From NCBI GenBank assembly GCA_002684575.1, contig NYVP01000183.1:1-7068 (forward strand): DNA of 7,068 bases, read 5' to 3'. This DNA comes from Verrucomicrobiales bacterium. Lineage in GTDB: Bacteria > Verrucomicrobiota > Verrucomicrobiia > Verrucomicrobiales > DEV007. Made by a program: the position numbers and the translations under genes. Numbering within the stretch: the first letter of the stretch is position 1; each line of letters begins with the position of its first letter. Under the pieces are notes generated by a model. It was given only the letters and a program-made list of their open reading frames with translations. It searched no databases and was not told the origin of the DNA. Positions 1 through 4,000 of this stretch are shown here, one piece after another.

Positions 1-100
1 CTTTCAAGCAGTTCATAGAATAGGCCTGCTTGGAAAGCGGCATTTTGTCCGTGGGCTCTTCTTTCGTGATTGAGCTTGTGAACAAAGTTGCAGCATTTCA
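1..100 (+). other. 5' UTR (100 nt)
   Basis: Leader sequence before the first ATG. It contains no ATG on the + strand, so the first AUG a scanning ribosome meets is at 101. A TGA at 71-73 is in frame with that ATG, and there is no start between it and 101, so the 5' end of the reading frame is complete and the protein is not truncated at its N terminus. No promoter or bacterial ribosome binding site is visible, as expected for a cDNA. Confidence 0.8.
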
Positions 101-1078
101 ATGTCTGACCTAGAGATGGGCATCCGAAGCCTTTCAGGCTTCGGAACCCAGAAACTATCCTGGCGTCGATGGTCAACTGTTGCTGTCAGCCTGGCTGCCA
201 TCACAGCAGTCATAGCATTGACTGGTGGTCATTGGATGGGAAGCGTATTATCAAATGCACCTGAATTACAAGCATCCGACGGCGCCCCAAACACATCCGT
301 TTATCGTAGCAATAGAGAAGAGCTTGCGCACATTCCTAAACCAAGATGGTGGCTGACGGGCCAACCTCTGACAATGCTGGACGAAGAGGAGACCAAAAAG
401 GCGGCATCATGTCAAAAATCAAAACTCAAAAGCTTGTTGGGAATAAGCCAAGAGCATGATGCTAGCGAATGTGCCCGTCAATTCTGCTTAGCAGTTAACC
501 CGCACATACAGCGGGATGGATCAATTGCAGATTTTGACCTAGACAAGCATCCCAATGAGCAAGACACTTGCTGTGCTGACGCAGTCAAGGCGGCCAGTTC
601 GAACGAATTGTATAGCAGCAGCGCCGCAGAAGAAAGCGAAAGCTCAAGCTCTCGCAGGTTACTTTCGTCCGACAAGCCTCCAAGACATTGGTCGATGAAA
701 CCTGCTATTCCTGACAAGATTGCTGCCAAGTGTCCCGTATTGAAGCTTCGAAGGCCTACCAGGCTGAAGGATGGTGAACTGTCAGACACCGAGGTGGACC
801 GTTGCATGCAGCAATTTTGCAAATGGAAGGACAGCCAGAAATTTGTTCACAACGGATACCTTCCATTTTCACTTTGGGAAAATGATGACTCTAGATTCTG
901 GAAGCCTGTGCAAGAGCATGGCGAAGGGTGCTGTGCACTGACGCTAGCGCAAAAATTTCCGTTTGACAAAGAAGGCTCGAAACACTTTTCTGACATGAAG
1001 CACATGCCTAGTCACCGCCACAGCGACACAAAATTTGGTGCATCAGTGGAAGAGGCAGGGTCAAAAAAAGCACCCTAA
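101..1078 (+). CDS. 5' part of a giant MACPF protein: signal-anchor plus two Cys modules (frame ends at a likely artefactual TAA)
   Basis: A 325-codon open frame that I read as the N-terminal part of one 2283-aa protein continued by the frame ending at 6953. Residues 1-24 are polar, with a basic patch (KLSWRRW) just before a hydrophobic stretch at about 26-41. This is either an uncleaved type II signal-anchor or a signal peptide with a long n-region, so the rest is predicted to be extracytoplasmic. Two Cys modules follow: C104, C124-x4-C129, C157-C158 and C211, C235-x4-C240, C277-C278. They are separated by a Ser/Glu-rich spacer ending in RRLLSS (185-190). ATG 101 has a weak Kozak context (T at -3, T at +4). 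ATG 116 (Met6) is better (G at -3, G at +4), and either start keeps the hydrophobic segment. The TAA at 1076-1078 cuts the repeat series in mid-array, which is why I do not take it as the true C terminus. A real 325-aa short product remains possible. Confidence 0.75.
   Translation: MSDLEMGIRSLSGFGTQKLSWRRWSTVAVSLAAITAVIALTGGHWMGSVLSNAPELQASDGAPNTSVYRSNREELAHIPKPRWWLTGQPLTMLDEEETKKAASCQKSKLKSLLGISQEHDASECARQFCLAVNPHIQRDGSIADFDLDKHPNEQDTCCADAVKAASSNELYSSSAAEESESSSSRRLLSSDKPPRHWSMKPAIPDKIAAKCPVLKLRRPTRLKDGELSDTEVDRCMQQFCKWKDSQKFVHNGYLPFSLWENDDSRFWKPVQEHGEGCCALTLAQKFPFDKEGSKHFSDMKHMPSHRHSDTKFGASVEEAGSKKAP
123..145 (+). promoter_or_regulatory. Hairpin just downstream of the start codon
   Basis: Perfect inverted repeat: TCCGAAGCC (123-131) pairs with GGCTTCGGA (137-145) around TTTCA, and T132/A136 could extend the stem to 10 bp with a 3-nt loop. 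It starts 22 nt after the A of the first ATG, which has a weak Kozak context. Stems at about this distance are known to slow scanning ribosomes and favour a weak start codon. That this one does so is inference. Confidence 0.45.
596..670 (+). other. Ser/Glu-rich spacer ending in RRLLSS
   Basis: Residues 166-190 are mostly Ser, Glu and Ala and separate Cys modules 1 and 2. The spacer ends in RRLLSS (653-670). It is low complexity, likely disordered, and a candidate for O-glycosylation or proteolysis. A related KKRMLLS lies in the helical region at 4416-4436. Confidence 0.5.
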
Positions 1079-4000
1079 ACGTTATTTCAGAGGTGCTGTG
1101 CCTTTGAAATGCGCGTCTGAAGCGTCATCAACAGAATCTGCTTCCTCCTCATCTGCTTCTGAGACATCTACTGGGTCAGAGACATCCTCGCAAACCGCAC
1201 AGTCACATGAAGGCACCCCAGCTGTACGGCAGAGTACATCAAGCTCGATTTTGCAGTGCAGCCGGATTGTTGGCTGCTTCCCGGCCTCGGATTCCGCAAA
1301 GCCAGTTGAGCACGTTCAAGACTGTAAAAAATGGTATTGCACCAAGAGTCCTCCCATCTCATCCCTCAACGATTGGTCAAACGTCAAGTCCTCTCCTGAA
1401 TTTGCTGCAGACGTGGATCAAGGAACTGGAAACTGTTGTGCAAAGCTGTTGGAAACCTGGGATGTGAAAGCTGATTTCTGCGATAGTGATGCGGAGCCTG
1501 TAATGGATGCTAAGGCTTGCATCAACTACTTGTGTGGCACGTCGCCAGCAATCACGGACAACGGCGCCAGCCTTGTTGAGTGGCAAGCGCAGCATGAGAA
1601 TTCACCATCTGCTTTCAAGCAGAGAGTGGAGGAGTGCATCTCAACTCTTCACAATGATGACACATCTAGCTGGCCTGAAGAATGCTCTGGCCCAGACCCT
1701 GCAGAATCTGCAGAAACTACCAAATTCTTGGAAGACTTGGTTGGGAAGAGACTTACAGCAGACGACCTGAAGCAAGTTGAAGCAATGGATAATCCAAACG
1801 AGAATGCATTGGTGCCAATTGAACCAAGTGGAGCCACGTGCGCGGACGGCGTGCCTGAGAACCCCAAATTGCCTGGAACTGACATTCTCGGAGCGGGATA
1901 TGATCCAGCATTGAAGCCCGGTTGCGAGTTTGAGCAATGCATGACCCGTCAGGTGTACAAATGGACGTACAATAAGTGTAATACGCTTCACTCTCCAGGC
2001 GGCACATTCTCTGTTCCTGATCAAATCAAAGTTTTCAACATCTACAATGTGCATGCTGCAACTCACGTCTACTCAAGCGCAAAAGAGGAAGCATCGTCGC
2101 TGGCAATTGATGCTGGTCTCAGCGCAGCTTACAGTGCTTGGGCGTGGTCAGCCTCCATGGCGGCTAGTTTTGGATGGAGTGAATCTTCTGCCAAGAGTTC
2201 TAATCAACACAAAGCAATTCGTGCTGTTGATATTGACTTGTACTCGTTGAAGACAATGCCTCCATCCTCGATGGACGGTCTCTCCCCAGATTTTGTGGCT
2301 CACTATAACAGTTTGCCTGAAAGGTTTGGCTTTGCGCCCCACCGATTCATGGAGTTTGTAAGGACGTGGGGACGTTTTGTCACCATTGGTGGCAGATGGG
2401 GAGGAACCTTGGATATCAACATGTTCTTCTCATCCTCATCCTCTGCCTCCAAGCGTGACATGTCAGTAGGAGTAGAAGCTGCATTTGATGGCATGTTTTC
2501 AGCAAAAGTTCACTTCAATTTGGACCACTCAAAAAGTGCGAAGTCTCTGGCGTCGAACTCAAGAATAACCTTAACAGCCAGTGGTGGGGATCCCGGCATT
2601 GCGGCCACAATCACAGATTTGCAGCCTGGTATGGAAAAGAGCGCTCGCTTTAGGGACGACTTCATGGCATGGATCAAGTCTGTACCCTTGCATCCTCGCA
2701 TGGCTCAACGAATGCCATCTCTTCAAACTCTCACTTCAATTATTCCAGCCAGTGGCAAGACCACAGACATTATGCGGAAGAAAGCTTTGGAATTTGCTGT
2801 GGGTGTTTTCAGTTCTGACCCACAAGCTGCTATGGGTGCAAGCTCGCAAACATGCACAGGCAAATCTTCAGGCATCAAGTTTAGTGATTTCAACAGGTTC
2901 CAAAAAGGTGATTGCCTTGCTTTCTCTGCTAGCAGCAGCAGTGCCTTGAAGGTCGAGCTGACTGGTACACCTGGAGACATTGCTGGAGGATATCTGCTTG
3001 ACATCACAACAAACGGAGTCAACCTCTACCGTGGCAACGACAGGAAGAATCCCGTTGCCACTTCCATGAATCCTTCAGCATTTGCTGTTCCTGATGCTTC
3101 ACTTCTTGCAGATTACTGGGTCTGCATCACTGCATCGGGCAGCAATGAGCACATTGAGTATGGTAAGGGCAGTACCAAAATGCTCACGTACGATGATTCG
3201 CAAGGCTTGTCGCCACAATTCTTCGGGCTGGGCTGCGAGTCACACGCAGCTTTCAGTGCAATATCTGTATTCAAAGCCAAAGACTTCAAGATTTGGACTG
3301 AGGAGAACACAGCATGCATCATCGCCAAGTGCAAGAACACTGACGTGTCTGATGGCAAGTGCTCTTGTACAAAGTGCGCAAGTGGATACCGTGTGGTCGA
3401 GGGAGGCGCCAAATGCCAACGTGTTAGTACATGTCCAAACAAAGTTGGCTGTACAAACTTGGATTCCAAGACTTGTGAATGCAGGGCATGCTGTTGTGGT
3501 TTGGCTTTGCATCCGACCACGAAAGCATGTCTTGAAAATGGAGTTTGGACACAAGCTTACCCTGCTGTACAGTTCAGCAAAGCAGCTGGTGACAAATTCG
3601 AGGCAAAAGTCAAAAAGATGGACATTCTACCGGATGAGTATTACAGAATCAAAGATCTCCAGCTGACCTGCTCTGAGAATGCTGGACTTGTCAGTCTTGC
3701 CGTAAGGCATACAAAAATGCTTGACAAACCTCCCATTTGGGACTCAGATATCAAATTGAAGTATGGAGCATTGGTTGGCGATAGCTCCTACGCAGATGAA
3801 GACCTTATCTTGCGCTCTTACTTGGAGAACAATCCAAAAACTAAGCCTTTAATGGAGCGGCTAGGAAACTTCTTCAAAGGTGACCATCTCGGCAACATGG
3901 TCAAGTCAGCTATTCCATTTGGTCTCGGAGACAACATTGACTTTGCCGACCTTGGAAACATTTTCAAAAAGGGTATCGATGTTGTAAAGGAGCACGGAGG

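Larger units (their letters stand above)
410..1979 (+). repeat. Five N-terminal Cys modules with a C-x4-C core
   Basis: In joined numbering, the first and second modules are C104/C124-C129/C157-C158 (410-574) and C211/C235-C240/C277-C278 (731-934). The third is C386,C392/C408-C413/C445-C446 (1257-1439). The fourth is C460/C473-C478/C512 (1479-1637), with the CC pair reduced to one Cys. The fifth is C528,C580/C608-C613/C626 (1683-1979), which is the most divergent. The cores read ECARQFC, RCMQQFC, DCKKWYC, ACINYLC and GCEFEQC. Modules 1-3 share the layout C, C-x4-C, CC with 27-36 residues before the CC pair. Disulfide bonding in an extracellular setting is likely. I do not recognise a named family. 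The series crosses the frame junction, which supports one continuous gene. Confidence 0.7.

Noticed and set aside
1..8. Remnant of a dinoflagellate spliced leader at the 5' end
   Set aside because: Only the last five bases (TCAAG) match the known leader end; too short to support. The canonical AATAAA also does not favour a dinoflagellate.
653..670. RRLLSS as an oomycete RXLR-type effector motif
   Set aside because: It does not fit R-x-L-R, sits well after the hydrophobic N-terminus and lacks a following E-E-R motif.
1035..1037. TTG as a real start for the long 3' frame
   Set aside because: The transcript is eukaryotic, there is no ribosome binding site, and the 5' frame with the signal-anchor and Cys modules continues naturally into this one.
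1069..1097. 6-bp stem AGCACC/GGTGCT as a frameshift stimulator
   Set aside because: Short, with a 17-nt loop, and the stem includes the proposed slip site itself, which a decoding ribosome would already have opened.
3082..3666. 194-codon open frame on the + strand in another phase
   Set aside because: Overlaps the FAMeT-like and EGF-like coding region of the main frame; no domain features and no reason for dual coding.
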